From Cryptomeria japonica (lineage: Eukaryota; Streptophyta; Pinopsida; Cupressales; Cupressaceae): a stretch of 64,000 bases of DNA. Where the stretch lies: contig NC_081411.1 in the NCBI RefSeq assembly GCF_030272615.1, positions 217,326,154 to 217,390,153 on the forward strand, read 5' to 3'. The stretch's first letter is position 1. Each line of letters begins with the position of its first letter. The position numbers and the translations under genes are program-made. The notes beneath the pieces are model-generated. The model did not search any database. It saw only the letters and a list, made by a program, of their open reading frames with translations, and was not told the origin of the DNA. Below, one piece after another: positions 33,742 through 44,199 of this stretch.

Positions 33742-34730
33742 TTGAGAAGACAAAAATTTGAAAGTTTAAGAGAGATTTATGAGCAAAATGATGATGAAAA
33801 TAATGTAGATCAATTTTCTCTATTTTCTTTATATTCACATGTTGAAGATCCAATTCATTTTGAAGAATCAATTAAAGAAGAAAAATGGGTGCATGAAATG
33901 AATGAAGAAAGAGTCAAACACGGGAGTTGACGAGTCTTCCATAAGGAAAAGAAGTGGGTTTACAAAAGAAAATTGAATGAAAATGGTATTGTGCAAAAGC
34001 ATAAAGAAATACTTGTAACAAAAGGTTATTCACAACAACTTGGGTTAGACTACAATGAAACATTTGCACCTGTGGCCCATTTAGACACCGGGAGAACAAT
34101 ATTAGCCATTACAAGTCAAAAGAAGTGGGCAGTATATTAGATGAATGTGAAATCGGTTTTCTTAAATGGCATATTAGAAGAAGAGGTCTATGTAGAGCAC
34201 CCACCTAGATATGAAATTTTGGGTCATGAAAACAAGGTCTACAAGCTCAAGAAGGCACTCTATGGACTCAAACAAGCCCTAAGAGCATGCTATAGCGAAA
34301 TTGACTCTTATCTTTTGCAAAATGACTTTAATAGGTGTAATGATGAGCCTACATTGTGTACCAAGATAAATGAGAAAGGTGAGATCATAATAGTTTATTT
34401 ATATGTTGATCACTTGATTTTCATGCTTGATCTATCAATTGACTACACATTTAAATTAGCTATGAAAAATGGACTTGAGATGAATCATTTGAGTTCAATG
34501 AGATATTTTCTTGGCATTTAAGTAAGTCAAAATGAGAGAGGTATATTCATTTCACAATCTAAGTATGCAAGTGACATTTTAAAATGGTTTAATATGATGG
34601 ATTGTAAATCAGCCCCAACACCTATAGTAACATGTTTAAAATTGAGGAAAGAGGACAAAGGAGCTGATGTAAATCCAACTTTGTATAAAAAACTTGTTGG
34701 AAGTAGACCGAAAATAGTCGTGGCGTGTCA
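33742..34730 (+). pseudogene. Element F reverse transcriptase, cut before RNase H
   Basis: H-E-M-N-E-E-R-V-K-H near 33890 starts the polymerase, then V-T-K-G-Y-S-Q-Q-L-G-L-D-Y, M-N-V-K-S-V-F-L-N-G near 34141, where the first catalytic Asp is Asn, [10 protein letters not shown], and V-Y-L-Y-V-D-H-L-I-F near 34395 in which the second Asp of the YVDD box is His. The connection R-Y-F-L-G-I and D-C-K-S-A-P-T-P-I follows. It ends at about 34710. Two of three polymerase carboxylates are lost. Confidence 0.88.
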
Positions 34731-35489
34731 ATTGCTAATTGAAAACTATTTCAAAACACCCTCGCTAGCCTTCTCCATATAGGAGGCCTTTGAGAATTTT
34801 TGGAGGGCTCACCGTTTGGTTTGGGCCACACTATTCTAATCCAAATTCAGAAAGTTGAATGTTATTCATTTAACCTCCAAAAATTTGTTTGATTTCCATT
34901 ATAGTCTTGTTTGAGCTCAACTATGGACTTAGGCTATTAGAATGCAAACTTAGGCTATTAGAATGTACATTGATTTAGTTAGTGGTTTCCTATTATGAGA
35001 TTTAAACCCATTTTATTATTTATTCTATTCTATTCCATTTAAGTAAATGTAACCATATAGTGACAGTGAAGCTGACATGATTACCACTCCGACAAATTCA
35101 AATTGAGATATTTGATATTTGGTGTTGATTCTTTCCATTGTAGTTATCATCATAACATATAAATCACCACCCCTCATACAAGATGACATTTCTAAAGGAA
35201 GATGCGGGAATAAACAAGAGGCACAGACATGAATAGATGTACCTATTCTGCTTCTATGATGCATTATACATAGGAAAGGCAGGTCAGAAAGACAAGTCGT
35301 TTAGTTGCTGGAACATTATAAAATAGAGGCCCAAGCCCGAAACATGCCATAGTTTTCTCTTAAACCAGAGCTTGAACATATCAACCAAAATGTGACAAAA
35401 TTTTAGTCCCAAAAACAAAGATTTACAAAATGCCTTTAACAAGGCCACACAAATGAATAGAGCATAAATATTTGAATTTATGACATAAT
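34731..35489. other. Non-coding stretch, no gene seen
   Basis: The break after element F is followed by AT-rich DNA; small reverse frames (35025-35264, 35284-35480) lack motifs. The minus strand here may carry the downstream end of the unknown protein copy A, but no coding signal remains after the TAA near 35492. Confidence 0.4.
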
Positions 35490-36060
35490 AGAGGTTATCC
35501 CAAAGAAGAAGAGACATTTGAAGGACCAACCTCATCCACTCTAGGGACATGAGTTTCATGAGCTCCTACGATCGAAGATGCTCCATCAATCATTCTTTGT
35601 AGCTCCACGTCAGGTTTTATATCACTTCAACCAATGCTACCAATAAAATCAATGTCTTCATCCTTCATAAACTCCACAACCCAATCTACCTCTTCATACA
35701 CTGCATTGCTAGTGACATTGACCAATAAACTATTATGAGTAAAACTTATGAGTCTTTTAAGAAATTCTAGATTCATTTGAATAATGGATCTTCAAATATG
35801 TGAAGGCATATCATTATTGATTATCACCAAAAATCTTGGAACTAATTTGCCAAAGAATCTGACATGAAAGTAATTCTTAGGATAGGTAATGATTAAATTC
35901 TCATCCACATTATGAAGAACCTACTCAATGTTACCTAGGAAACCATTTCCGAATACCCTTCTACAAAGCTCCTTTGCTACAAGCTTCTTTTCCCCCATCC
36001 ACAAGACAATCGCTAGAAAGAAAGTAGGGAGTCCAAATTTACTCTACATCTATGATCTTT
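35490..36060 (-). pseudogene. Unknown protein family, copy A
   Basis: A minus-strand frame of about 190 codons with only three internal stops (TAG, TGA, TGA) and no shift. I recognise no domain. It reads L-A-I-V-L-W-M-G near the start, then E-L-C-R-R-V-F-G-N-G-F-L-G-N-I-E, D-E-N-L-I-I-T-Y-P-K-N-Y-F, and later V-D-W-V-V-E-F-M-K-D-E-D-I-D-F. The block around F-L-G-N lines up with copy B on the plus strand at 49740-49930 (A-I-V, L-C, V-F, F-L-G-N-x-E, V-D, P-x-x-Y). It ends near 35492 at a TAA. What it did is unknown; two copies in one window point to a mobile or repeated origin. Confidence 0.5.
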
Positions 36061-36720
36061 TCAAATGAATTCAACCCACAAAGCCCTATTGGATGCATGG
36101 ATGACAAACAATGAGAATGATTCATCACCTCTATTAGGTTCTTATTGGTCATAGAAGCTAAAAAGACCACATACCTCCTCTAAAAAACAAACCTAATGGG
36201 TGAATCCATTAGAAAAACTACCTAGAAACCACAACAAAACTTCAAATGAGTACAACTAAGCCAAGTAATGTATTTGTAAACAAATTTCCCAAATCTCTAA
36301 TAGCTTCTCAGTAAAGAAATAAATAAATATTTCATTAATATATGAAGCCCAACCATCTTTTCCTTCATTTTGAACTGCTCTAAATCTCACATATCAACAA
36401 AATTTCATTATGATGTGACTTAAATCTTGTGTAAACCTAGGTGGCCCAACCTAGCCATTAGACTTCTTCATTAAGTACAAACATTACCCTAGGATTCAGA
36501 TAAAAAAACATAACATTTTCTTACTATTGGATAATATCTAATGTGTCTCATGTGGAAGGGTAGCCAACTCAAAAACCCAAATCTCCAAACTAATACGTCA
36601 AAATGTCCTACACTGACCAAAGAGGAAAACTAGAGATAACCCTACAATTATTCATGATAAAAATTTAATAGGATATTTAATCAATGTCTTGTCCATACAA
36701 AACTTCTAGCACTCCCCTAA
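36061..36720. other. Non-coding stretch, nothing named
   Basis: AT-rich; possible upstream remains of copy A on the minus strand are too broken to follow. It ends at the LINE-B RNase H. No A-rich LINE tail is obvious. Confidence 0.4.
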
Positions 36721-36726
36721 AAATTC

Positions 36727-37150
36727 TTATTCATCAATAGGACCTAGTTTGTAGAAGAGAATTCCATCAGCCACTACATTGTCCAATATATTGTATATTC
36801 TATTCCCTTCTCTATAAATATTATTAATTCTATAATCCTCAAAGAAGTTTAAAATTTCCAAAGCCCTATCCAATAAAGATCCCAATCTCCAATTAGGGGT
36901 TTCTTTGGACCTAAATGCATTCATTACTATTGTTGATCTCCCTTCAATCTCAATCGTATAAATTCCCAAATCTTTGTAGAGAAATAAACCTTCTATCACT
37001 GCATTGAATTTTGCTACATTGTTAGTATCCTTTTACAAAGGTAAGGAGTATCTTGCTCCTATTGATCCATCTTAGAAATGAATTACCCCACTAGCCCCAA
37101 CCACCCCTGCATTGCCATGAGATGCTCCATCAAAATTCAATTTGAACCAT
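36727..37150 (-). pseudogene. LINE-B RNase H domain
   Basis: Minus strand: W-F-K-L-N-F-D-G-A-S-H-G-N-A-G near 37140, N-V-A-K-F-N-A-V-I-E-G-L near 37010, T-I-E-I-E-G-R-S-T-I-V near 36950, and Y-R-E-G-N-R-I-Y-N-I-L-D-N near 36790, ending at 36727. This is the plant LINE RNase H fold. The first Asp is kept; the Glu expected in N-x-A-E is Lys and the Asp expected in E-G-D-S is Arg, so it is dead. It would have removed RNA from the RNA-DNA hybrid. Confidence 0.82.
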
Positions 37151-37599
37151 CCATATTGGGGAGGAGTCCAAAAACATTATTCCCTAGCCTTCCTACTAAC
37201 ATCCCCTCCAATGCTGAAGAATGTGGGTATCTTTAAACCGCACCAAACTTTCTTCATCTAGTTATCCTACTAAAAGAATCTAACTCCTTTTTCCGAATTA
37301 GAAGAATTCATTCTATTAGCTAGCTCTACAATAGATATTTCCACCTTATAAGTCAAACTTTCTCTTGTCATAGCCTTATCTTGTAAGATCTCCCTATTTT
37401 GTTCTTTCCACAATTCCCAAAGAAGGATAGATGGGCTACATATCCATAGGTTTCCAAAGATATTTTATCCTCCATCTTTTTGGCCAACCTTTGAACAAAC
37501 AATATATCATTTGGAAGGGCCATTATCCATCCTAACTAAGCACAAAGCCATCTCCAATAAGTTTGTGAGTATGGATAGCTGAGCAAAATGTGTTCAATT

Positions 37600-37900
37600 G
37601 TTTCCTCAACATTCTTGCACAAAACTCATTTCAAAGTTACTTCAAAACCTCTTTTTCTAAAGAATTTAGCAATTAACATTCTCCCTTGAAGAGAAGCCCA
37701 AGTGAATACTCTGGCCTTAGGAAGATAGAGATTTTTCCAACAAAGTTCCATAGGAAGTTTTGTCTTTAACAAGTTCATGCTCCGAGTGATGCTCTTATAA
37801 CCCTTGTTGGCATTATATTGCGTTCTTTTGGAGCCCATCCAAATTAATTTATCTTGCCCAAGTCTGAAGGTCACTCTTTTTTCTTCCAAACTCTATTTAA
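37600..37900 (-). pseudogene. LINE-B zinc-binding region after the polymerase
   Basis: D-K-L-I-W-M-G-S-K-R, Y-N-A-N-K-G-Y-K-S-I and L-C-W-K-N-L-Y-L-P-K-A-R-V-F-T-W followed by G-R-M-L-I-A are the landmarks of the reverse-transcriptase zinc-binding domain in plant LINEs. It lies between polymerase and RNase H, as expected. The Cys/His part at its end is eroded. Confidence 0.8.
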
Positions 37901-38439
37901 GTCTGATCAAATCTCTATCTGGTAAGGAAAAATCCTCTATGCTTCTCCACTACCATCCCAAGGAAGGGTGTAGATTTGGCAATTCTGCATAGTCCTTGAT
38001 TGTATCTCCGTAGTGATGTCTGATGTAAGTCTTGATTATACTAGTATCCATTAGGTCATCTACAGTAGGAAGACCAAGCTAGGAGTCCTCCCAAAATAAA
38101 GAAGACCAACCATGTTGGATATCCCAAGAAATTTACTTTGAAATAACCAATCTACAATTGAGTGTGAAATTCCACACCCTAGACCCCTTAGGTGGGTTTA
38201 GAGTTCTAAATATCTCACATGCATCATTATTCTATAAGTATTTATGTTTTAGAATATGCACCCACTACAAATGAGTCTCTTGATACATCCTCCAAGCAAG
38301 TTTAGCCCCAAGAGACTTGTTCTACCAAAGTTGATTTCTCAAGTCCACTAATTTGAATTTTTTGGGATTACAAATTTTGTTCCAAGAGATCAATGCCAAC
38401 TTCATTTTATCATCATTGACTTGCTAAAATATTTTTTTC

Positions 38440-39760
38440 ATGAGCTATATTATCTTTGAGTTCATCCCAATTGAAAACAATAGACAAGAGATAAGATATA
38501 TGGGAAGGGAAGAGATAATTGGTCTCAACATAGTGAGTCTCCTTGCCCAAGAGAGCCATTTCCCTTTCCAATGGGATAATCTCTTTTCCATCTTTTCCTT
38601 AAGTAGTTTCCATAGTTTTTTGGATCTTAATCCTTTGTTCAAGGGTAACCCTAAATATATACATGGAAGTGTGCCTACTTTGTGTCCAAGAAACTGTAGA
38701 AGTTAATTTTTTTTCCTATGATCCATTGAGAAGAAAAATACCTCTGATTTAAACTAATTGATTTCCTGACCTGAAGCTATCACATATTACTTTAAAAATG
38801 TTCTCAACTGCATTGCTTCCCTTTTCCTCCCATCAACTTATAGCATCATATCATGAGAAAATTATTGATTGGTCGCTGCTAGCAGACCACTTGTAATTTT
38901 AACTCCTTTAATTAGCCCTTCCTCTTCATTAGACCTAATGGCTCTCCCAAATGCTTTAGACATGATTATAAAGAGGAAAGGAGATAAAGGATCCCCTTTC
39001 CTTATCCCCCTAGGGCTATCAAAGAAACCTACAAGTGAACTATTAATGAGAATTGAATACCTTAGACTTGAGATGCATATAAAATCCAATTCACCCATTG
39101 ATTGTTGAACCTGAAGGCCTCTAGACATTTGTAGAAAAAACTCCAATCAACCTTGTTGTATTCCTTCTTTATTTCTATTTTAATGAGAATGATTGGGGAC
39201 TTATTGCATTGAATAGAGTATATTGCTTCTTGACAAATAATAACTCCATGTCCAAAATTGACCTTCTTGGAATGAACCCTATTTGTTAGTCTCAAATGAT
39301 ATGAGGAATAATGATTTTTAATCTCTTTGTCAATGCCTTTGACATGATATTGTAGATATAGTATTATAAAGAGAAATGAGCCTAAAAATATCTAAGCTTG
39401 TTGCCATATCCTTCTTGGGGATAAGAGCAATTAAGGCATAATTATCTCCCTTAAGAATTTGCCTAAATTCATAGCTACCTCAATGGCCTCAATTAACTCC
39501 TTCCTAATAATATGCCAACATTCGGGGAAAAACAACAACAGGAAAACTATCCAAACCTAGGGCCTTATCCAAATGAAGTTGAAATAGGACTACCTTAATC
39601 TCATCATAGGTGAATTTTCCTATCAACATGCGATTTTTCTCCTTGGTCACTAGGTTGGGAATGTTGTCAATGAAGGGTTGTAAATTATGCCAATTAGAAC
39701 CTTCCTAGTTGTTTAGGATCTATGTGAAAAATAGACCGAATGCTTAACAATTTCCTTTGG
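38440..39760 (-). pseudogene. LINE-B reverse transcriptase
   Basis: Minus strand, pieces in several frames: D-K-A-L-G-L-D-S-F near 39555 (norm D-K-A-P-G-P-D-G-F); S-K-A-L-T-K-R-L-K near 39330; G-F-I-P-R-R-S-I-L-D near 39270; I-E-I-K-K-E-Y-N-K-V-D-W near 39165, where the usual L-D-I Asp is Glu; G-I-R-K-G-D-P-L-S-P-F-L-F near 38990; S-H-D-M near 38855 where F-A-D-D should be; and H-W-K-G-K-W-L-S-W-A-R-R-L near 38570. More decayed than LINE-A, with many shifts and both catalytic sites altered. Confidence 0.85.
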
Positions 39761-40435
39761 TTTGTCTATGAAGGTTCCGACATCTCTCTTCAAGCCTCTG
39801 ATTCTATTAACATCCGTTCTCTACTTGTTTGAATTATGAAAGAATTTTGAATTCTTATCCCCTATTGCCAACCAAGTCTCACTGGATTTCTACCTTTAGA
39901 AAGTTTACTCCTTAGCCCATATATCCTCATATCTTTATAATAACCCCTTGTCTCTAAGATATCTTTCTTGATCCATACTAGAATAAAATACTTAGCTTAG
40001 GTCATCGATCTCTACTTATAATTCCTTTTTTGAAGTGAAAATGTCCTTAAAGTTCTCTGTATTGCATTTAAGAAGATTTTTCTCAATTTTTTTGAGCTTT
40101 ACTATAATGCAAAAATGTTTAGAGCCAATAAATTTTTCCTTCCATCCACCATTCCTCCTTCAACTTGAAAAAGTTGTTGTTTCTGATTTGCATATTCTCA
40201 AAATTGAAAGGACAACAAATTGGTTTTTTGTCTCCTAAAATTGTGACTTGTACTGGAAAATGGTCTGAACCAAAACATCATATGATGGATGCCTTGAGCC
40301 CATAGGGGAAGGTAGAGAGATCCCTCAAAAAAGAAAAAGCTATCGAATATTTAAACTATGTTGTTAAATCCCAATCTCCTATGGTTCTATGTGAACATCC
40401 TTTCCCTAATTCAACTTCTAGAAAATAATTTTTGA
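39761..40435 (-). pseudogene. LINE-B endonuclease end and linker, truncated
   Basis: The minus strand from about 40290 reads a worn form of S-D-H-F-P-V-Q, the last endonuclease motif, then the linker with T-W-L-A-I-G-D-K-N-S-K-F-F-H-like words near 39880 (plant LINEs: G-D-x-N-T-K-F-F-H). The first part of the endonuclease is absent, so the copy is 5'-truncated near 40435, the common fate of LINEs. Confidence 0.65.
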
Positions 40436-40454
40436 TTAGGATAAAATGAGTTTT

Positions 40455-41640
40455 GAAGGGATCTCAAAACCCTTCCTTTTTATCGACAAAAGAGATATCT
40501 TATTGGTCAAGATGCTGGTAGTCACAGGGTTATTGATATGCATCTTCCTGGCCGTGTGCTTAGATAGTTCGGGGAAGTATAGGGTATTCTGGATGTGACA
40601 ACTTATTTTGCTTGCACTACTTGAGAGGTTGGTGAATGGGGTGCTTGTATACAACCTCATGTTGCTATTGATGATTTTGATGCTCTTGCTCTTGTTTTGT
40701 GGGGATGGCGACTTGGTTTAGCGGATCTAGGGTCGACAGTGCAAAATAGTGTATGGTGGATACAACATAGGCCTGTATCTTTGACAAATCTGATAGTTCC
40801 AATTGGTGCTCAACAAATTAAACATGGCACAGGTCCCAAAGGGAGAGGTGGAGAGGATAGTGGTGGAGGAGTTAGACATGGAGGAGGTAGGGATGGAGGA
40901 GGTAGGGCTGGAGGAGGTTGAGGTGGAGGAGGTATAGATATGATAGCAATGGTCGTAGGGCGGGTGGATAGTGATAGGGAGGATGTGGATATTGGTGGAG
41001 AGACTGCATCCATGAGCAGTTCTGATGATAGTGACGAGTGAAGATCAGGGTCATCGAGCAGCGATGGAAATGAGGGTGGCGATGATGGTTATAATTGTGA
41101 GATGCCCCATGATGGAGAGTCTATAGGTGTGGATAGAGGAGATGAGGAGGGTGGGAGACCAGGTTAGACATTTAGATGACTTGGTCGCTACTTTGTAACA
41201 ATAATGGATGGAGGATAGGGATCAGTATCAACATGTGATGGAGGATTTGAATGCAGAGATGGACTAGATAGCTACTGATAGGGATCAATTACAATGGGAG
41301 AGGGATGAGGCAATTAAGTAGTCTCAGATCACTATGGATGCATATGATAAGTTATTTGGGCCAGTGACGGAGGCACGTAGCTAGGTAGATAGATATTTTG
41401 CTACAACATAGGAGGCTATTTATTATTGGCATGTTTATGAGAGAGATATCCCTGAGGGTCAAAGGGAACCTAGTTTTGGTGCTTTCATAGGGACAAGATC
41501 GAGTCGATATACTTATCGACAGACTAGCAGTCGATGAGTGATGGGTCCACCTAGAGCGCCATCGGGACAGGTTGGAGCTAGTCGAGGTGCACCTACTGAT
41601 AGAGGAAATATAGGTTGAGAGATTGGATACTGATTTTGAT
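40455..41640 (+). pseudogene. Plant-mobile-domain-like protein with Gly-rich and coiled-coil tail
   Basis: The frame from about 40488 reads H-L-P-G-R-V-L-R, stop, F-G-E-V, stop, G-I-L. With the stops read through this is the R-V-L-R-Q-F-G-x-x-Q-x-I-P type phrase of plant mobile domain proteins (MAIN-like and their transposon relatives). W-G-A near 40640 and V-W-W-I-Q-H-R-P-V near 40755 follow. From 40845 come Gly-rich repeats (G-G-G-R-D-G-G-G-R). In another frame, from about 41190 to 41640, D-R-D-Q-Y-Q-H-V-M-E-D-L-N-A-E-M and Q-W-E-R-D-E-A-I look like coiled coil, ending in T-R-S-S-R-Y-T-Y-R-Q-T-S-S-R. The family assignment rests on one phrase. Several stops and at least one shift make it a pseudogene; its start is cut by LINE-B. 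Confidence 0.45.
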
Positions 41641-42440
41641 GATGTAGATACATTTTTATATGATATATATGATATGCATTATTGATGAACTTTTGATGGT
41701 GAACTTCATGGTCTAATGTATTTTTATTGTGATGATGAATGCAATATGAATGTGATATCATGTAGTGATTTGATGTAGCTTTATGTTGTGATGCATAATG
41801 GTTGATGAAAACTTTATTATGAGTATGAAATGGTAATGAACATGCAATGTGATGATAATAATTATTATTTTTTTGTATCAAAATACATGTTGAAGATCTT
41901 AGAAGAATTGTTAGTTGTTAGACATAGAAAATGATAGAAAATAATCAGTCAACTAAATCAATCTTTGTAAGCCAAATTTTGATGCAATAATGACTGATAT
42001 GATAGAAATTTTGATGAGATAGTCTTCATTGCTTTATTCATAGTGCAATACATTATCATTATTGAGCCTTATTATATAACAATGGAGCTTATTACACCAG
42101 GGTATAAGGAACCAAGATGTATAGATATCTCATTGCACAGAAACAAATAGGTAATAGATAAGGAATGAACCCTCCATTCTAGGAATTACGCTAAGGGTAG
42201 AAGTATGTGTGGCATTCACAAGTAGAACGCTCCTATCATAGACACCCACTAGAAAAATTGCCCTAGAACTTCATCAATTCAAACCACAAACAACAAACAA
42301 AGAAAAGGATCATGCCCATCATGTCTCCTCTAGTAACTTTTGGACATCCTTGAGTAGCTAAAAGCAATGATATTCGCTAATTTGATAAAAAATAGTCAAC
42401 CAAAATAGACAAAACTCAATAGTGTGACTGATTGTGCCTT
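41641..42440. other. Non-coding stretch, no gene seen
   Basis: Rich in GATGATG and ATGAATG-like words (41640-41860), then AT-rich. The reverse frame 41513-41881 mirrors these words and is not taken as a gene. Confidence 0.45.
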
Positions 42441-42441
42441 T

Positions 42442-42450
42442 GCTCTGATA
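42442..42450 (-). other. Likely primer-binding site of a reverse LTR element
   Basis: Minus strand TATCAGAGC followed by AAAGGC; LTR-like sequence starts at 42451 on the right with TGTTTGG on the plus strand (an LTR end reading CCAAACA on the minus strand). TATCAGAGC is the core of the initiator tRNA-Met site. Confidence 0.5.
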
Positions 42451-43190
42451 TGTTTGGTGTATTTTTGATAATGTCTAATTTCAGAAGTTTTGGACCCCGT
42501 ATAAGACTGATCTGTCAGTTCCGAGTGTACTGATTCTGTTTAAGACAAGATGTTGATCACGTTGATAGTTTAATAAAACACAAGATGTTGAACACGTTGA
42601 TAGTTTGTAAATCAATAGATTAGACAGTTGTTCAGTGTGATTGTAGATGTTTTGACAAGCTAGTTGTATCTTTTGTTTAACTTCATGCGAAGTGTTTGTT
42701 GGACATCTATTGGGGTGTTTGATTCTTATGAGACAATTTATTGCAAATTTTAAAATTAGTATTTTATTGTTTTTTGTTTTCGAAGAGATTTTCCAATGTT
42801 TAGTGTTTTTGGTATTTCTCAATGTTTTTGGTCTCTTTTTAGGATCATATTTGAATGTTTTTTTGTTGTGATTTTGATGTTTTCTAATTTTTAATTTTAT
42901 TTTTTGTTCAGGACTTTTTTCGAATGTTTTGTTATTTTTTTTTAGGATCGTATTTCGATTTTTTTTAGTTGATTTTTTCATGATCGTTTTTCGAATGTTT
43001 TTGAGTTTTTTCAAGATCATTTTTTGAATGTTAAGGATTTTTTAGGATCACTTTTTGAATGTTTTTTGATTTTTTTTAGGATCATTTTTGAATGTTTTTT
43101 ATTTTTTTCAAGATCATTTTTTGAATGTTTTTGAGTTTTTTCACAATCATTTTTCGAATGTTTTTTTATTTTTTTAGTTATACTCCCAAG
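42451..43190 (-). repeat. Probable LTR carrying an AT-rich minisatellite
   Basis: From about 42780 to 43180 a 31-36-base unit is repeated some ten times: AGGATCATTTTTTGAATG followed by a T-rich spacer such as TTTTTGAGTTTTTTC. Copies differ by point changes and spacer length. On the minus strand this gives a false Lys/His/Ser-rich frame (K-H-S-K-N-D-x-E-K), which I do not count as a gene. The left edge is the primer-binding site; the right edge is not clear. Confidence 0.55.
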
Positions 43191-44107
43191 TATGCAAACC
43201 TTATATGATGATGCATAATGTGATGGAGACAATGAATTTTGATATGAGTTATGCTAATGCAAGATGCATGAAAAAAATGCAATTCCTATTCGAACAAGGG
43301 TGAGTGTGTGCCTTTTATTTTAAAATGCACTAATTAGATTAAAGGTGTGAAACATTTCAGAGATAGGTGGTCAATCCATTCTCAAAAGACTTAGACCATC
43401 CAGCCTAACACACTATTTTACCAAGATTTATGAATGGAGGTGTGGAAAAATTCTCCATCAATTCTTGAAACTTTGATCTTCTTTTACCCATGTGTGTGTG
43501 TTTGAGTTCATTTTGATTATTATAACCATCAAAGACCCTTGGAATCCTATTTGGCTAGCTATGTGAGTTATTTTGACTTCAAAAGCAACCTAGATAGAGC
43601 CTTTCTGGAAGCAAGCTTTTAGGGCTATGACGAGATTATGCAGTATAATCTCTCAAATATTGCTCCATTGCCAGTAGGCATCCATAGCCCTGATGGAGTT
43701 ACTTGCATGTTCCTCTAGTAAAACTTTCTCTTTTCTATCGCACTTTTATGTGTGATATTTCAGTAATAAATCAATTTTTTATTTGTTTTTTCTTGAGATT
43801 GACATAACACTTTTTTCTTGCCTTGACTTGTAAGTAATGAAACCTACTTAGGTAGGACAATTATAGTGGTGCTAAAGCAGAATATTGGATTTTTCACTAA
43901 CCACATGACCAACTAGGTATTTGTAATGACTTAGAGTTTTTGATTAATGTGTGAGATATAGCAATTGATAGATTTTGGGTAACAAGAATTGATATTGAAA
44001 CTTCTACCCAACCAAGGATAAAGCTTAATCACAATGTGATGTTGAAGATGAATGACTAAAGGCCTTCTAAAGACCTCATGAACAAGTATCTAGGAAATGA
44101 GACAACC
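43191..44107. other. Non-coding stretch, no gene seen
   Basis: Mixed composition, some short TTTTG runs; no motif or frame worth naming. Confidence 0.45.
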
Positions 44108-44199
44108 TTAGTTCCTTCTAGTGCAGACAAGTGAATAACTCAGACAATCATCATGTTTTATTGATGCAACTATATGAGAAAACAATAATGACATGCAAC

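Larger units (their letters stand above)
30682..34730 (+). mobile_element. Element F: copia retrotransposon, 3'-truncated
   Basis: A third copia family. A 440-base 5' LTR, primer-binding site, then gag, protease, integrase and polymerase in order. Similarity stops at K-K-L-V-G-S near 34710, before RNase H; no polypurine tract or 3' LTR follows. Most breaks are point stops. Confidence 0.85.

Noticed and set aside
40810-41054. Pro/Ser-rich minus-strand frames
   Set aside because: They are the reverse reading of the Gly-rich repeat on the plus strand.
42780-43180. CRISPR-like array
   Set aside because: Spacers are not unique sequences, units vary freely, and the context is a plant retroelement.
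42481-43232. Lys/His/Ser-rich minus-strand frames of 71 and 179 codons
   Set aside because: They come from reading the T-rich minisatellite; the repeat explains them.
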